A stretch of 64,000 bases of DNA from Pithys albifrons albifrons (lineage: Eukaryota > Chordata > Aves > Passeriformes > Thamnophilidae), in contig NC_092459.1 of the NCBI RefSeq assembly GCF_047495875.1, positions 94,659,560-94,723,559 on the forward strand, read 5' to 3'. Made by a program: the position numbers and the translations under genes. The notes under the pieces were generated by a model. It was not told where the DNA came from and made no database searches. It saw only the letters and a list, made by a program, of their open reading frames with translations. Shown piece after piece: positions 48,474 through 60,712 of this stretch (position 1 is its first letter; the number at the start of each line of letters is the position of its first letter).

Positions 48474-51400
48474 GTGAGGCGCGGCGGGCAGGGCGGCGGG
48501 GCCGGGCCGGGCCGGGGTTGAGGCGCTGCGTGTCTCTTGCAGGATGTGGCGTCCGTGGTGCGGGCGGCGGAGCAGGTGAGGTGGCCCCCTGGGCACCCCC
48601 GGCCCGCTTCCCCCCCGGGCACCCCCGGCCCGCTTCCCCCCCGGGCACCCCCGGCCCGTTTCCCCCCCGGGCACCCCCGGCCCGCTTCCCCCCCGGCCCA
48701 CTCCCTGCGGCCCCGCGGGTCTCAGCGGGCCGGGGCTCTCTGTGTGCCACAGGCGGCAGTGGCGGCGCTTGTGGTCGTGGCGGAGCAGGCGGGCGAGTTC
48801 CGGAGCGTCGTGGAGCTGTCGGAGAGGTGCGAGGTCCCGACGGGAGGGGACTGGGACCGCCTCGGCCAGGGCAGCTCTTCTCGGCTTTAAACCTGGCTTC
48901 TTTGTGGTCTCTTGGCTTTAAACTTTGTGGTCTCTCAACACTACGGATCCCTGTTCCGTGTGTAGATTCCCAGGGTTTGTCTTGCCATGTCTGGGAGTTC
49001 ACCCCGTTCAAGAGGTTTCTCCAGAGGAGCAGCGCAGTGTTACTTTGAAGGTAAAACATGAGCTAAAAGGTACTGCTGGAACTTTCCAGGACAGCCGACA
49101 GGATGCTCCTGTCTGCCTGATTTACCTTCAGTTCTGCCCAGTGATTCTTTCTGCTTCCTGTGATGCAGGAGACCCAATGGACCAAATCTCAGGATCTCTC
49201 ACACATCCATTTGTCTGTGTTAGTCCTAAAGCAGAATTGCTCACTGGAGTCATCTGGCCCTTCGGTTTAAAAAATCCCCAGTGAGTGCTTTGCTTGCAGC
49301 AAACAGCATTTGCAGATGTCCCTTTGTTAACGTGGGAACTGGCAGTCTGCTGTTCTCTACCTTAGCCTAAAAAACTCAGGGAGCTGTTTGCAGATATTTA
49401 GTATTATCAGGCAATATGGGCCTTGTTTTAATTACCTCTTCAGTTAGTGTGAAAAGATAGCTAAAAATGAGGAGTTTTTAAAAATAAGGATTTTATAATG
49501 AAAAGGTTATTAAGTAGAGAAGGTAAATCCTGCTGGTTTCTAAAATCTGACCACAGAACTCACAGTAATAGCAAGTTCTAAAGTACAGAATTTAAGAACA
49601 ATGAAGGAAGCTCCAGTCTGCTCAAAATGCTGAGTCCATAGCCCTTCCCGCTAGTAAGGGCATCTTTAACTTGTTCTTGCAGGACCTGGATGCTGCATTG
49701 CCACTTATAGAACTCTACAAAGACAAATTGGTGGGGATTGGAGAAGTGAGTAGAATTCCACAACTTGTTTAAATCTCTTCAACAGCAGCTGTCACCAGAA
49801 TTACTGAAACACAGGGAATGCTTGGTTTTGTGTATGTAATAAGTATTGCTAGCAGTCTGAAGAAGCACTAAGTCTGATTTTTAATTCTCTTAATGTGCTT
49901 TCCTTCATAGATTTACCTGATTCTCTCTTTGCCTTCATTATCATTATCAGAAAATAGTTGGAATTTATGCTGGTGGAGTAGTATAATTATGTTGTATCTC
50001 CTTACACCTGAAGGAAGAGTCTTCCTGCCTTCTTTCCTGACAAAGTTAGGCTGAGCTGTGATTTCAGTACACCTCAGTGACTTGTACAGTTTTTTTTTTT
50101 GATCCCTCTTCTGTCTGTATCCACGTGTTATCTCCTGTTGAACATTTATTTATAAGGGAACTGAGTCTTGAAAGCTTTAGGGTAGACTGCCTTTGTGTGT
50201 TGACACTGGAGGGACTTATGTCTGGTTCTGCACTGGCTGCAGAAAAAGCAGTAATTGGCAGAGCTTTATAGCTGAATTTGTCATATTGTTCTGTATGTAA
50301 AAGACTTTGGTTGGTGTAAATGAATGGGAGGGGCTGCTTTGACAGACTAAATTTTGCCTGAATGTGCTTAGATCAAAAAAAATAGAAGTAATGGGTAATT
50401 TTTGCTAGAGTTTGGACTAAAGCTATGGGTTCAGGTCAGAAAATTTACTTGTACTGGAGATCTAGATTTGAAACTTAATCTGAAATAATATTCAATAGAA
50501 TATAACCCCTCAGAAAACAAGTTACAGATTAAAGTGTTAAATACCCTTGTTAGTAACAATCTGCCCACAAATGATTTCATAGTTGAAGAGCTTATGGTTA
50601 AGAATGGATTCTTTTCTGAGTTAAGCTACAGTTGAGCTCTTTTTAATTACAGTCTCTAGTATACATATTTTGAAATGTTTTGCAATTTTGAAGCATTTTT
50701 TGCCTTTATATATCCAATTGTGCTTTTGTTTAGTGTTACATCTGTAAAAGTTTTTCCTTTCTCTTCTTGTACTGTAGGTTGGACTGGATTTCACTCCCAG
50801 ATTTGCCAGCACCGATGAACAGAAGGAAGAACAAAGACAGGTTTTGATCAAGCAGATTGAGTTAGCAAGAAGACTGGATTTGCCTTTGTAGGTTTTGTTT
50901 CTGCCAGTAGGAGAAATTGCCAGGTCTCAGTAACACGGGGAAATATTTCCCAGGATTTATAGTTACTAAGGGCCCACAGACCTTTTTTCAGTTGGATTAA
51001 ATGGGCATTACTGTCCAGTCGGTCTCCAGCCAGAGACTGAATTACAGAATTTTCCCTGTGTGTACATTTCAATATGGTCACCTTCTGTGTCCTGTGCTTG
51101 CTATATTGTTCCTATATCTTCATCAGCTACAATGTTTCATGCATACATGTCTAGGTTGTTTTCCTGCTAAGAGGTGTAATACAGATGAATTACTTTCATC
51201 CCAACCTGCTTTTAGTTTGCTCATATTTGAAAAAAAAATTGCCAAATTTTCTGATGCTAGGCCTTTCCTCGTTCTGCAGAAATGTTCATTCCCGCTCAGC
51301 TGGACGACCAACTATTAATCTCTTGAAGGAACAAGGTATGCTTTCAATGCAGTTTCTCTGTCTTGGCTTTTGTCAACAGAATTTCTGCAGGTGTGCCATG

Positions 51401-53261
51401 TTCTCGCTTCAATTTGTGTGTGTGAAACCTGGGAGCAATAGTGCAGAGATTCTGTATTTGTTTGTTATGGGACCAAGGTCCAATTGCAAGCTGACATGGC
51501 AGCCCTACTGTAACCCTGCTAAGCATTTGGTTTGCTTTGTTTTTTCCAAGGTGCTACAAAGGTGTTGCTTCATGCATTTGATGGGAAGCCATCTGTAGCA
51601 ATGGAAGGGGTCAAAGCTGGATACTACTTCTCCATTCCTCCTTCCATTATAAGGAGTGAACAGGTAACATTTTGTCCTGGTTTCAGCTGGGGTCTGCTCT
51701 TTCTTGGTACTTGGGAATTGCAGGTAGTAGCTGACAGCTTATCGTGATGGCTGTTGGGACCAGCAGTACCTGTGAACAGTTACTGTAATCTGACACTTTT
51801 CAGTAGAAGTTTCAGTTGCTTATTGCATTGCACATTTTTCCTTTGGCTAAATTTCTGCCTGAGACTTTTGCTTTAGCTAGACTTCAGAGGGGAAATTTTG
51901 ACTCAAAAGAGCTCAGCTGTTCCTGGGAAACAAGGGGATTTTTTCTGCTCAGTTTGGTTTCTCGTGACCTCTTCTTTGGAAGCATCTGTTACTGTACTAT
52001 TCTAGAGTGGGGCCATGACGCGTGGAAAAGAACTAGTTTCTATCTCAGAGATATCCAACTTTGTGTTCTAAATGAAATCCATTCACAATTGGCTAAGTTG
52101 CAGACTTTTGAAAAATTCTGATTATCATGAGTTGTGCCCAGCAAAGAAGCAACTAAATTGCTTAAAGATGGGATTGCTCAGGTTCAACCCTTTATAAGGC
52201 GAGGCTGCTCTTGTATTTCTATTCTGGGCTGCTACAAACTACGCTAACCTCTTATTTTGGGGTAGCTGTCTGTTTCCATCCTGCTCCATCATCAATTGCT
52301 GTGATAGGCTCAAGGAATGTGAGGAAGAAAAAGGCTTGATTCAAGTGGAGGTGGTATGAGGGATGGATGTTGATGGGGATGCAGTTGGGAACTTGGAGGA
52401 AGGAAAGCAAACTGAGGTAAAACTAGACATGAGGAAAAGATACACAAATATTATATACACAGAAAATGGAAAAATTGCATTGGAAACTCTAAGCGTAGTG
52501 TGTTTGCTGCAATATAACTGCCTGATTTAATGAGTAACAATGGATTCAATGTTGAGATAATACTTCAGATATCTAGAAAACAGGAGAGTCCTAATTTGAA
52601 GGGATTTCTTGAGCAGCCCCTGGTATTCTTGGTTCCAGTTAGAAATGGTTGATAAAATACTGGCAGTGGCACCAAAGTCTTTTCAGTGCAGGGGATGTCC
52701 TTTCATATTTTTTTCCCACAGATTTCAGTGCATAAAGCATTTAATGGCTGTCTTATTTTTTTCAAGAAGCAGAAGCTTGTGAAACAGCTACCTCTGGAAA
52801 GTATGTGCTTGGAAACTGACTCTCCTGCTCTGGGACCTGAAAAACAGGTAAATGATGGGGGAGGAGGGACTTCTATGTATGTATATCCAAACCCACACCT
52901 TATGGAGGTCAGTTACTGGCATAGGAGAGTGACACTGTAAACACGGATACAAGAGATGGCAGAGGTTACCAAGGGAATGTAACCAAGAAGAACAGATACA
53001 TGTGATTTTTCTGGCACACATGCCTCAATGTGACTGAAGTTGTGTCAGGAAGTGCTGAATCTGAAATACCTGGGATCTACAGGGGTCTGTAACTTGGTTG
53101 GTTTTCTTTTTTTCCAGGTGAGGAATGAACCCAAAAATATTTACATTGCTGCGGAATATGTTGCCAAAATTAAAGGAATTCCAGTTGAAGAAGTTATAGA
53201 AGTGACTACACAGAATGCACTAAAAGTATTCCCCAAACTTCGGAGCTTTCTTCGGATATAA
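48420..53261 (+). CDS. TATDN3: TATDN3, TatD-family metal-dependent hydrolase (10 coding exons)
   Basis: A TIM-barrel metallohydrolase of the TatD family; family members are DNases, and the physiological substrate of TATDN3 is not settled. Exons: 48420-48473, 48543-48575, 48753-48826, 48966-49050, 49683-49745, 50778-50887, 51280-51335, 51551-51663, 52767-52847, 53118-53261. All borders are GT-AG and all phases close, giving 270 residues (human 274). The metal ligands expected for the family are present: HCH in VDCHCHL (exon 1), Glu in GIGE before VGLDF (exons 5/6), His in NVHSRSAG (exon 7), His in LLHAFDG (exon 8) and Asp in LETDSPALG (exon 9). The C-terminal helix has [19 protein letters not shown]. 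Exons 1-4 are packed into 631 bases. Divergent from NSL1. Confidence 0.95.
48543..48575 (+). CDS. TATDN3: TATDN3 coding exon 2
   Basis: 33 bases, [11 protein letters not shown], after an intron of only 69 bases. Confidence 0.88.
48585..48698. repeat. 26-bp GC-rich minisatellite in TATDN3 intron 2
   Basis: A little over four copies of a 26-base unit (CCCCGGGCACCCCCGGCC, then CGCTTCCC). One strand is strongly C-rich and the other has repeated runs of 3-7 G. Confidence 0.9.
48753..48826 (+). CDS. TATDN3: TATDN3 coding exon 3
   Basis: 74 bases, [16 protein letters not shown] to VELSE plus two bases of an Arg codon, donor AG/GTGCGA. Confidence 0.92.
48966..49050 (+). CDS. TATDN3: TATDN3 coding exon 4
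   Basis: 85 bases: it completes Arg, then [15 protein letters not shown] to SVTLK. The GTGTGTAG acceptor is preferred over a second AG a few bases on because it keeps phase and family length. Confidence 0.9.
49683..49745 (+). CDS. TATDN3: TATDN3 coding exon 5
   Basis: 63 bases, [20 protein letters not shown] plus the metal-ligand Glu at the donor (GAA/GTGAGT). Confidence 0.93.
50778..50887 (+). CDS. TATDN3: TATDN3 coding exon 6
   Basis: 110 bases, [11 protein letters not shown] to RRLDLP plus two bases, donor TT/GTAGGT. Confidence 0.93.
51280..51335 (+). CDS. TATDN3: TATDN3 coding exon 7
   Basis: 56 bases, with [18 protein letters not shown] carrying a metal-ligand His. Donor CAAG/GTATGC. 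Confidence 0.94.
51551..51663 (+). CDS. TATDN3: TATDN3 coding exon 8
   Basis: 113 bases. It completes Gly, then [15 protein letters not shown] to IIRSEQ, with a metal-ligand His. Donor CAG/GTAACA. Confidence 0.94.
52767..52847 (+). CDS. TATDN3: TATDN3 coding exon 9
   Basis: 81 bases, [12 protein letters not shown] to GPEKQ, with the catalytic-type Asp in LETDSP. Donor CAG/GTAAAT. Confidence 0.94.
53118..53261 (+). CDS. TATDN3: TATDN3 coding exon 10
   Basis: 144 bases, 47 residues plus TAA, from [10 protein letters not shown] to FLRI. Confidence 0.94.
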   Translation: MRNEPKNIYIAAEYVAKIKGIPVEEVIEVTTQNALKVFPKLRSFLRI

Positions 53262-53312
53262 ATTCAGAAACTGAAACATGTTATTGCAGAAAGTATTATT
53301 TATATTGTAATT

Positions 53313-53318
53313 AATAAA
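53313..53318 (+). promoter_or_regulatory. TATDN3: TATDN3 poly(A) signal
   Basis: AATAAA 52 bases after the stop codon, followed by a TTGTGTT GT-rich element. This gives a very short 3' UTR. Confidence 0.75.
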
Positions 53319-53339
53319 ACCAACATGCATCTTGTGTTA

Positions 53340-56300
53340 AAGTGGAGTTTTGCTCTTGGAAAGTTCAAGAAGTGAGCAGTGTTACATAGCTGTATAGGAT
53401 GAAAATAGGGAATTTCTCAAAGACATTTAGTATGCACCATACTAATATCTTGAATATGATAAAGACAGGTTGTTCATTTGTATCTCTCATGTCTCTGAAC
53501 AAATGCTTTGTCTGCTGTGGAATCTGCTACAATGACCAGTGTCCTAAAAGCTGAATCTTGTGCTTCCTTGCACCACCTTTGTGCATGTGGGCCTGTGAAA
53601 TACTGATTAAAATTTTGCCGACTGTTAACCAGCAGTTGAACAAAGTGAGTTTTGCATGATAACCAGTTGTGCTGAGAGCTACTAAGGAAGTAGAGTTTTA
53701 GTCTCTATGGAGAGTTTTACCAGCTCAGCCAAGAAAATACACAAGTACTGACTTGGTCCATGACCACCTCAGGTACAAAATCATATATCAGCCGCTGATG
53801 GTGAAAGCATTTGGCTTTAAGATATGTGTGTTTAATGTCTCATGTGCCTATGTGATTTTTGTTGGGGTTTTTTTGAGTCCTTCCTTTCTTAGTTAGAGCT
53901 TCTCACTTGTTGCCCCTTTGAAAAATGGTTTTATAATACCCTGTTCTGAAATCATCTTGATGTCTGCCTTCTGGGGTGGAGGACTGCAAGACAAGAATTT
54001 GGGTTGTTTTCCTTTTTTGAAGAGGATGTGAGTAGTGAAGGGATCAGCTCTCAAACAGGGGAAGACTAAAATAAGAAGAAAAAGCTTGCAATGTACGTGA
54101 CATGTATTGAAGCTTTGTTTTTCTCCATTGTTTTCCTCAGTTTCATAAAACCACATTATCAGGAAGGTTTTTTGCTGTCTTTATCAGAACAGCTGTGTTC
54201 TGCTTTTTGAGCAGCATTAGTTTGTTAAGTTTAAACATATATTCTTAAACAATTCTTGGCCTGCAGCAAAGAACCAAACTTGCATTATTTGTCTCTATTA
54301 CGACATGTATTCAGAGCAGCAGACACCTGAATTTTTGCTGAGTGTTTGGAGGAGTTAGAGCCACTTGCTATCCTGGATCTGCAGGCACCATTTCCACTAA
54401 ATTGGGAAAAGGATGAAGTTTGCCTCCAGGTGGTGCTAGGGAACAGGTGTGTAACAGTCTTAAGAGTATTAATGGAATTAACTTAATGATTAATAATCAT
54501 GTCATTGGGTATACTAAACATGTGATACCAGGCAGCCTTACACGTGTGTCCTGCTGCCTGTGTGATGGGAAGGCTCTCAGTATTGCAGTTACGTCGGAGG
54601 TGCTCTGGGTAAGAAGTCAGCCAGCATCCAAATTTTTGCAGAGTTTTGACTTAATTATTTTTCTCTATGGAGTTCTTGCATTGGATGAAAACACGGGTTT
54701 TGCAGAAAGAGGAATATTAACTATTTAGACTGCTCAAAATCCCTGTTTCTGCAGGGGACATTGCTCTGGTTTAGGCTTAGCTTCACAGTCAAATGATACC
54801 TGGGCTGAGCATTTGAATCCTTTTTGCTACTTGCAGTGCTGCAGAAATCTGTAGGCATGCTCCCATCCTGCAGCTCTCACCTAGGCAGGGCACTGCCAAG
54901 AGTGGCCAGCCCCACGTGGGCTCTGGGGGCTCTGTGGGACATCCTGTGCCCCTGGTCTCTGCATCAGCAGGGCCTGCAGGGTTGGAGGTCATATGGGAGT
55001 GGGGTTGAAGCTTGGGAAGGAGGCACAGGGTTGCTTCTCCCTGGGCCAGACAAAGCTGGCATTGCAGCAACTGTGGGCAGAGTGAGCCTGGCAGGGAGCC
55101 CACAGCTGTACAGACCCACTTTGTCCTCTCCTCAGACCTGCAGTGCCTGAGCTAAGTCATGGAGTAGGTGGCCTGGTGCTCCAGGAAAGGAAAACGTCAT
55201 TCCTACTCTGCCTTGGCATACCCGGCACCAAACAAGGGGCAGAAGCAGCATCTTTTCCCTGGTGCTGTTTTGCTGTGTGAGCTGTGCCCAAGTCTCCTGC
55301 AATCAGTGCTGGGGCAGGGGGCAGCGGGCACTGGAAATGAAGTTGCTTTGCACAGAAATGCCAACTTTTTAAGGTGCTCACACAGGACTGGTGGTACTAA
55401 GGTGTGGGAGGAAGGAGGGTGGTTTTTGAGCTGGTAAACATTATTGATCCCTCAGCAGCCAACCTTGAAAGGGGAATTTGACAGAGAGGTTGCATTTCTG
55501 CCTGCAGTCCTGGTCCGGAGGGGCTTGGAAAGACAGCATGGCTTTTGGGGAGGAGCTTTGTAGCTGTGCACCATGAAGCCCTTCAGCTCCACAAAAGTTG
55601 GCCTTAATATCAGTGTATGTGCTGAACTCTGTTGCAGCTGCTCAGATTGTATGAATAAACCACATCCCCTCCTACGTAGCATAAGACGCTGAGGTGGCCA
55701 AAGATGTACTGGAGGAAGGACCCAGAGCAAATTTAGCTGAGTGGCATGTTTAGCTTTTGGGAAACCTGAGGAGAAAGGAGAGAAAGTACGGAGTTAGTGG
55801 TGACCCAAGTTTTCAGTCATGCCACAAATTCTGGGGGATATAAACAGCCCTGGTAACCTCTGTCTCAGGGAGATGGAATGGAACATATGTTTTGCAGCTG
55901 TATGCCAGGTGGTAGGTTCCAACCTCCACCTGGTATCTTTAACCATCAACTTTCCCTGAGATGCTACAAATGGCAGATCTGGTTGCACTTGCATGACTCC
56001 TCATGTCTCTTTACCTTGCAGGATGTACATGATGTGTGAGAAAAATCAAAAAAGCTTTGTGATTTCTTTGGCATAATTAATGGCTTCAGAGTACCTTGTG
56101 TGTTAGTCAATACTTGCTACTGATGCAGTCCTGGCTGGTGCAGCTTCTGCCAGCAAGAAAAGCCCCATGTCTCTTGGTTCTTTCCAGGTTTTAAATAATG
56201 CACACAGATGCACTTTATGCCCTGGGACTCCCACATGAGCAAAGGCTTACAGTAAATGTGTAGCTGAGCACGAGGTACAGAAATGAGGGGGAGACTGGGT

Positions 56301-59300
56301 GACAGTAATAATGTGATACTTTCCATAGGCTGAGATGCATAGAGAGCTTCTAAAGTGGATTTTATCTCTTGATAGAGACAAAATAGTGGACCAGTGTCTA
56401 TTGCCAGTGACTAACACACCACACAGAGGTACTTCGCTCAGTGAGCACTGTGGATCAGCAGCAGGAATTGGAAGGACATTGAAATTGTGACTCTTTGGTT
56501 TTCTGGTGGTGCTGTCCTTTTGCCACCCATGCCAAGCTGCTTGCAAGGCTCCTGTGGAACAAGACTGAAGTGATTTTGCCTGAAGGCCAAGTGACTTGTA
56601 AGAGTGGGCATAGAACTAAAAGATTGCGTGAGTCACTTGAACTCAATCCTGAACGTCCTCTGCATTCAGGCCTGACAGTGAAGAGTATGTCTAAGGGCAC
56701 TATCTGTGCTCACTTTAAATAGTCTTTGGAGGGCTGCAGCTGAATCATTCTCCCAGGACCTTTCTTCTGAAACTTGTTTTTAGTCATGGAGTAACAGTGG
56801 CTGAATCTGCTGAACTCTGGGACAAACTGTTCTGAGTTTTTCCAGTCTTCCACATGGGAACAAGTGAGGAGATGGGGGCAGGCCAAGTGAATGAAATACT
56901 GTTTAGTGTTGCTGTTTATTATGAAAAGAGTTTAAACAAATTCACTAAAGACTTTAATTGGAGGTGCTTCCAACAGAGTCCTATGCAATGCATAGATAGG
57001 CTCTGTAGAGGCAAAAGCAAATAAATAATTGCCTGGAAATGCAACTTTCATCACTTATGAAGTTCTGCTTTTGTTTGTTTTTTTTATTAATGCAGCCTGG
57101 GGGTCGATCCTCTTTCCCATTATGGAGCAGAAAAATTAATTTGAGAAGACCAGTGGCTTAGCATAAAGCTTCATTGTTTTTCTCTTTGCTTTCTATATGC
57201 AGTACAAAGATACAGCTGAGATCAAAGGGAGGATATACAAATTGCCATAGCACCTAGTTGTCTCAACATTTTCCTTTTCAGCAGGTGGTTATCCTTTTGT
57301 TCATTTCCCCTGCTGGGGTTGGCTTTTCTATCAGTGTGAATCTCTCAGGACATGGGCATAACCCTCGCTGCAGTGTGTGGTGGCCCCACTGTGCAGTGAG
57401 TGCAAAGTGCCTCTTCCAGGGTCTGGTGAATTTTTATGCCCCCTTGAGCTATTGTGAATGACAAAACAATTAGAGACCATAGTGAGGATATTGGCCCTGA
57501 TGAACCCACGCCTGGGGCAGGAGCTGATACTCATGTCCCCAAATTCTTGTTGCTGTTCTCAGTCAGATGCTACCCATGGGCTTTTTAATGCAAACACAGA
57601 TCAGTGCCACTACCCTGCCAGGATCTGCTGATGAAAACGGTGGTGTGGTTCACCTGAAAAAGCAGAAACAATGAGACTCTGGGACAAGGAATGTGCAGGA
57701 GCAAGGTCTAACCCCTCTCTGCCCTTGAAAACAGCATAACAAGCGCTGCTGGCATTTGTCTTGGCTGCTTCAGAAAGCCTCTGGTGCATGGAGTGGTCAT
57801 CATGGAGCAGGTGTGCAGGTGGCATCAAGGAACTTAAGGCAAAAAAGAACATAAGTGTTGAGCACTGGCACATGAGCAGAACAGGAGGACCTGGGCCATA
57901 GTCTTAGGAGGAAGCAAGTTCTGCAGCAATGCTTGGGGACATATCGGGTGTCCTACCAAAGTGACAGAATCATAATATATGGATCTTGTCTGCAGTGTCT
58001 GGGTGAGGCAATACATCTAGTTACACTGCCTTCACGGGCAGGTGAGGCAGCTGTGTCGTGTCCATGGTTGGGGGCTGCACACAGATGAGCCCAGCCTGCC
58101 GTGGCAGAGCACCAGCATAGTGTTGTGGCTGAGCAAACCTTCAACTTCCTGGTACAAGAATGAGTGCAGCTGCCTGAAAGGCCATGAAGCAGCACTGACA
58201 TGCAGGGAAGCAGGGCCACATCCCTCTGTTTTGGAAATGCAGGATGTGAGACATGGAAAAGTGACAGTATTGGCAGTGTGATGGAACCGCTGATGTCTCA
58301 GAGGTATCACCTGGCAGGCAGGCTGATTCAGAGCACAGACTGTGCCTGGGGCTGGCTGTTAAAGCCTGACTGCAGAGCAGGGAGAGCTGTTTGTTCTCTC
58401 CACCCTGCTTAGTCCCAGTCGACAGAGCCTACAGGGCTGAACTGCAACAGAGCCCTGCCCTGTGGCACCATGACCACTGTTCTCCCCATCTGTTGCAAGG
58501 TTCTTGCAGCTGCTGGCACTTCCTGCATCTGGACCGTGCTTGCTGCTAGGGAATAAAAGCTGGCATGTCCCTGCTGCCTGCTGCATCCTGCCCCCCGAAG
58601 GCATCCCGACTCCATCACTGCATGTTGTGGGTTCATCTGATTAGGGACAGAGCAGATGGGCAGTGCAGTGCCACAGTCCAGATGAGGTGTCTGCCTCCTT
58701 CCCATATGTATTTTCTATTTCTGTGGCAATGGGGACACTGTGTCTAACTTCTTTAATATGCACATTCAGATTTTGCATCCTCTGTTTTGGCTGTGCTAAG
58801 GCTATATGCTTTGTCACCAAACAGTGCAAACATCTGCTTGGTACCTTGGCAGTGCCCAGTGGCAGCTTAGATAAAGCACATGGTCCCATGTAGATAGAAG
58901 TGTTTTCACAAGCAGCACAATCAATAATGGTTTTTTGCCCCAGGGATTTATGATCTCCTCATAACAGCAATTCCAGTCTCCTACTCGTGTCTTGTGAAAC
59001 TTCGATTAGTCCAGCACTCCCAGTGCTGCATTTCCAGATCTCTGCGTGTCTCTCTAATCCCTGCCATGGTATCACTAGCTCCTCCATATGCACTCTGGGC
59101 TCTACTCCCCACAGTACCTTGGCTTTCTTCTTTGTCCCTGTGACCTCCCTGTAATTCCCCTTCTCTCTTCCATGTTGCCTTCCTGATCTCAATGGATTGT
59201 TGTTTAGGTAGTCTGGTAGATCATATTTAGATAGCTGCTGACATCAGACCCAGCAGCTGGGTGTATCACTGCTCTTGGTAGCCTTGGAAAGGAATGATGA

Positions 59301-59598
59301 GGATCAGCGTCATGTATATGGCCACCTACTCTCACAAACCTTGGACGAACTTTGTATCTCCAAGAGGTCTGTCCATCTGCCAAATTTTGTTTACCATTGT
59401 CAAAAACTGGGAGTTGTGAACGTGGACTAGGGGACAGCATGACTATGTTAAGTGAATTCCATGGAAATGTGTGTATGTTGGATGCTACGTCTCCCAGTTA
59501 AAACTGGACCTTTTGCTTAGAGCCTCCTAGTTCTGCTCAGCATCTGACCACTGGTGAACCCATAAAATGGACCTGGGATTATCTAGCAGGAAGGCTGG
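53340..59598. other. intergenic, nothing recognised
   Basis: In mammals SPATA45 and FLVCR1 follow, but no exon of either was recognised. GC content rises modestly at 54800-55400 and 57900-58700 without a CpG island. All open frames are short. Confidence 0.45.
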
Positions 59599-60306
59599 TG
59601 TCTCGGTTTGAGGGGAAAAACCAAAATGTTTTACCCACAAGCAGGGGAGGGGCCTCCTCCACAATAATCACACCACTCCTTATCAAATTTAAGAAAAGGA
59701 ATTTTAATACAAGAAGGATAACTGCTATATATATATATATATATGTAAACAGACTAGTGCAACCCACTTCCCCAACACCATAAGAGAAAAAAAAACAACA
59801 ACAAAACCCAGCAGGTTTTCCTCCGGGAGAAAAGGTTATACTTAAGTGTCCTTGTCACAGCCTGGCTGGCTGCAGAGTGAGTTTCAGTCCCTCTCCAGCG
59901 AAACAGACGAACAGTGGGCTTTCAGATGGACTCAGTCTCTTCCCCCTGTGTTCCCCGTCCAAGAAGCAGAAAGGTACGAGCAACCAGCAGCAAATCCAAG
60001 GCAGGCAGCAGCACGGCAGGAAAAAGTGGTCCGAAGTAGGCAGCGGCAAGACAGCCAGGGAAAAACCCCAGCAGTAACCAGCAGGGCAGCCTGCCTCCTT
60101 GGAGTCCCCACTCCCCCGTTCCGCCGAGCCAAGACTGAGGAGAATATCCAAAAAAAAAAAAAAAAAAAAAAACAAAACAAACAAACAAAAGAGACAAACC
60201 TGCCCCCACCCCAGCGATCACAGTTAACTGCTTCTTTTGTTAACCGCTGGCCTGGGCAGTTAAGTGGCAGGGGAGAGAATTTACATAATAATCCCAAACT
60301 ACAACA
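59599..60306 (-). repeat. 3' LTR of an ERV-L-like provirus
   Basis: 708 bases with TG...CA ends: in provirus sense it begins TGTTGTAGTTTGGG after the polypurine tract and ends CTCAAACCGAGACA. A TA run at 59726-59744 is placed where a TATA box would be, and ATTAAA (59703-59708, - strand) is a poly(A) candidate, leaving about 100 bases of R-U5. A homopolymer A run on the + strand lies at about 60150-60171. The other LTR lies beyond the window, so age cannot be judged from LTR divergence and the target duplication cannot be verified. Confidence 0.8.
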
Positions 60307-60310
60307 TTAT

Positions 60311-60318
60311 CCACCCCT
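60311..60318 (-). other. polypurine tract
   Basis: AGGGGTGG on the - strand, four bases before the LTR start, the plus-strand primer position. Confidence 0.7.
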
Positions 60319-60405
60319 AAATTCTCTTCCATGCCGATACTCTACATTAAACTTAAATTTTCTTTCAAATAATTAAGTGTTTACAAATACAGTAATATGA
60401 GTCGT

Positions 60406-60712
60406 TTACCCAGAGATAAGTTCCCCTTGAGGTATACATCGTGTCTCTCCATCTTCCTGCATCACCCACCAGGTGGAACCAGATCCTTGAGCAAAGACAA
60501 CCCCACGAATGGGTTTGCCTTTGCCTGAGGCAGGGTTGATCCAGACTGTTTTCCCTAGCATACCTCTCAGGTGTATTACAGGGACTTTGTCTCCATCTAC
60601 AGTGTGAAGGGGTTCTGATTGGGCAGGGCCGGCTCGATTGACAGAGCCTCTAGTGTTGACTAGCCATGTAGCCTTTGCTAAGTGTTGATCCCAGTGTTTA
60701 AAGTCCCTCCAC
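60406..60712 (-). pseudogene. integrase C-terminal end in a shifted frame
   Basis: Around 60705-60715 the pol frame runs into a stop within about a dozen codons, while an adjacent frame stays open to a TAA at 60406-60408. That frame carries integrase C-terminal-type wording (ATWLVNTRGS, then a WWVMQ segment). A single small indel therefore separates the last ~100 codons from pol in this copy. Confidence 0.7.

Larger units (their letters stand above)
47930..48880. promoter_or_regulatory. CpG island shared by NSL1 and TATDN3
   Basis: Dense GC and CpG covering NSL1 exons 1-2 and TATDN3 exons 1-3. Confidence 0.85.

Noticed and set aside
47546..49048. 500-codon + strand open frame
   Set aside because: It runs through a CR1 copy, antisense to NSL1 exons 1-2, then across TATDN3 exons and introns in changing frames. 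It is open because of GC-rich composition, not a gene.
48136..49059. 307-codon - strand open frame
   Set aside because: It overlaps NSL1 exon 1 in a different frame and is low-complexity Pro/Arg/Gly, compositional in a CpG island.
53340..59598. SPATA45 or FLVCR1 exons expected by synteny
   Set aside because: No open frame with matching wording, membrane segments or a CpG promoter was seen; these genes may lie beyond the ERV.
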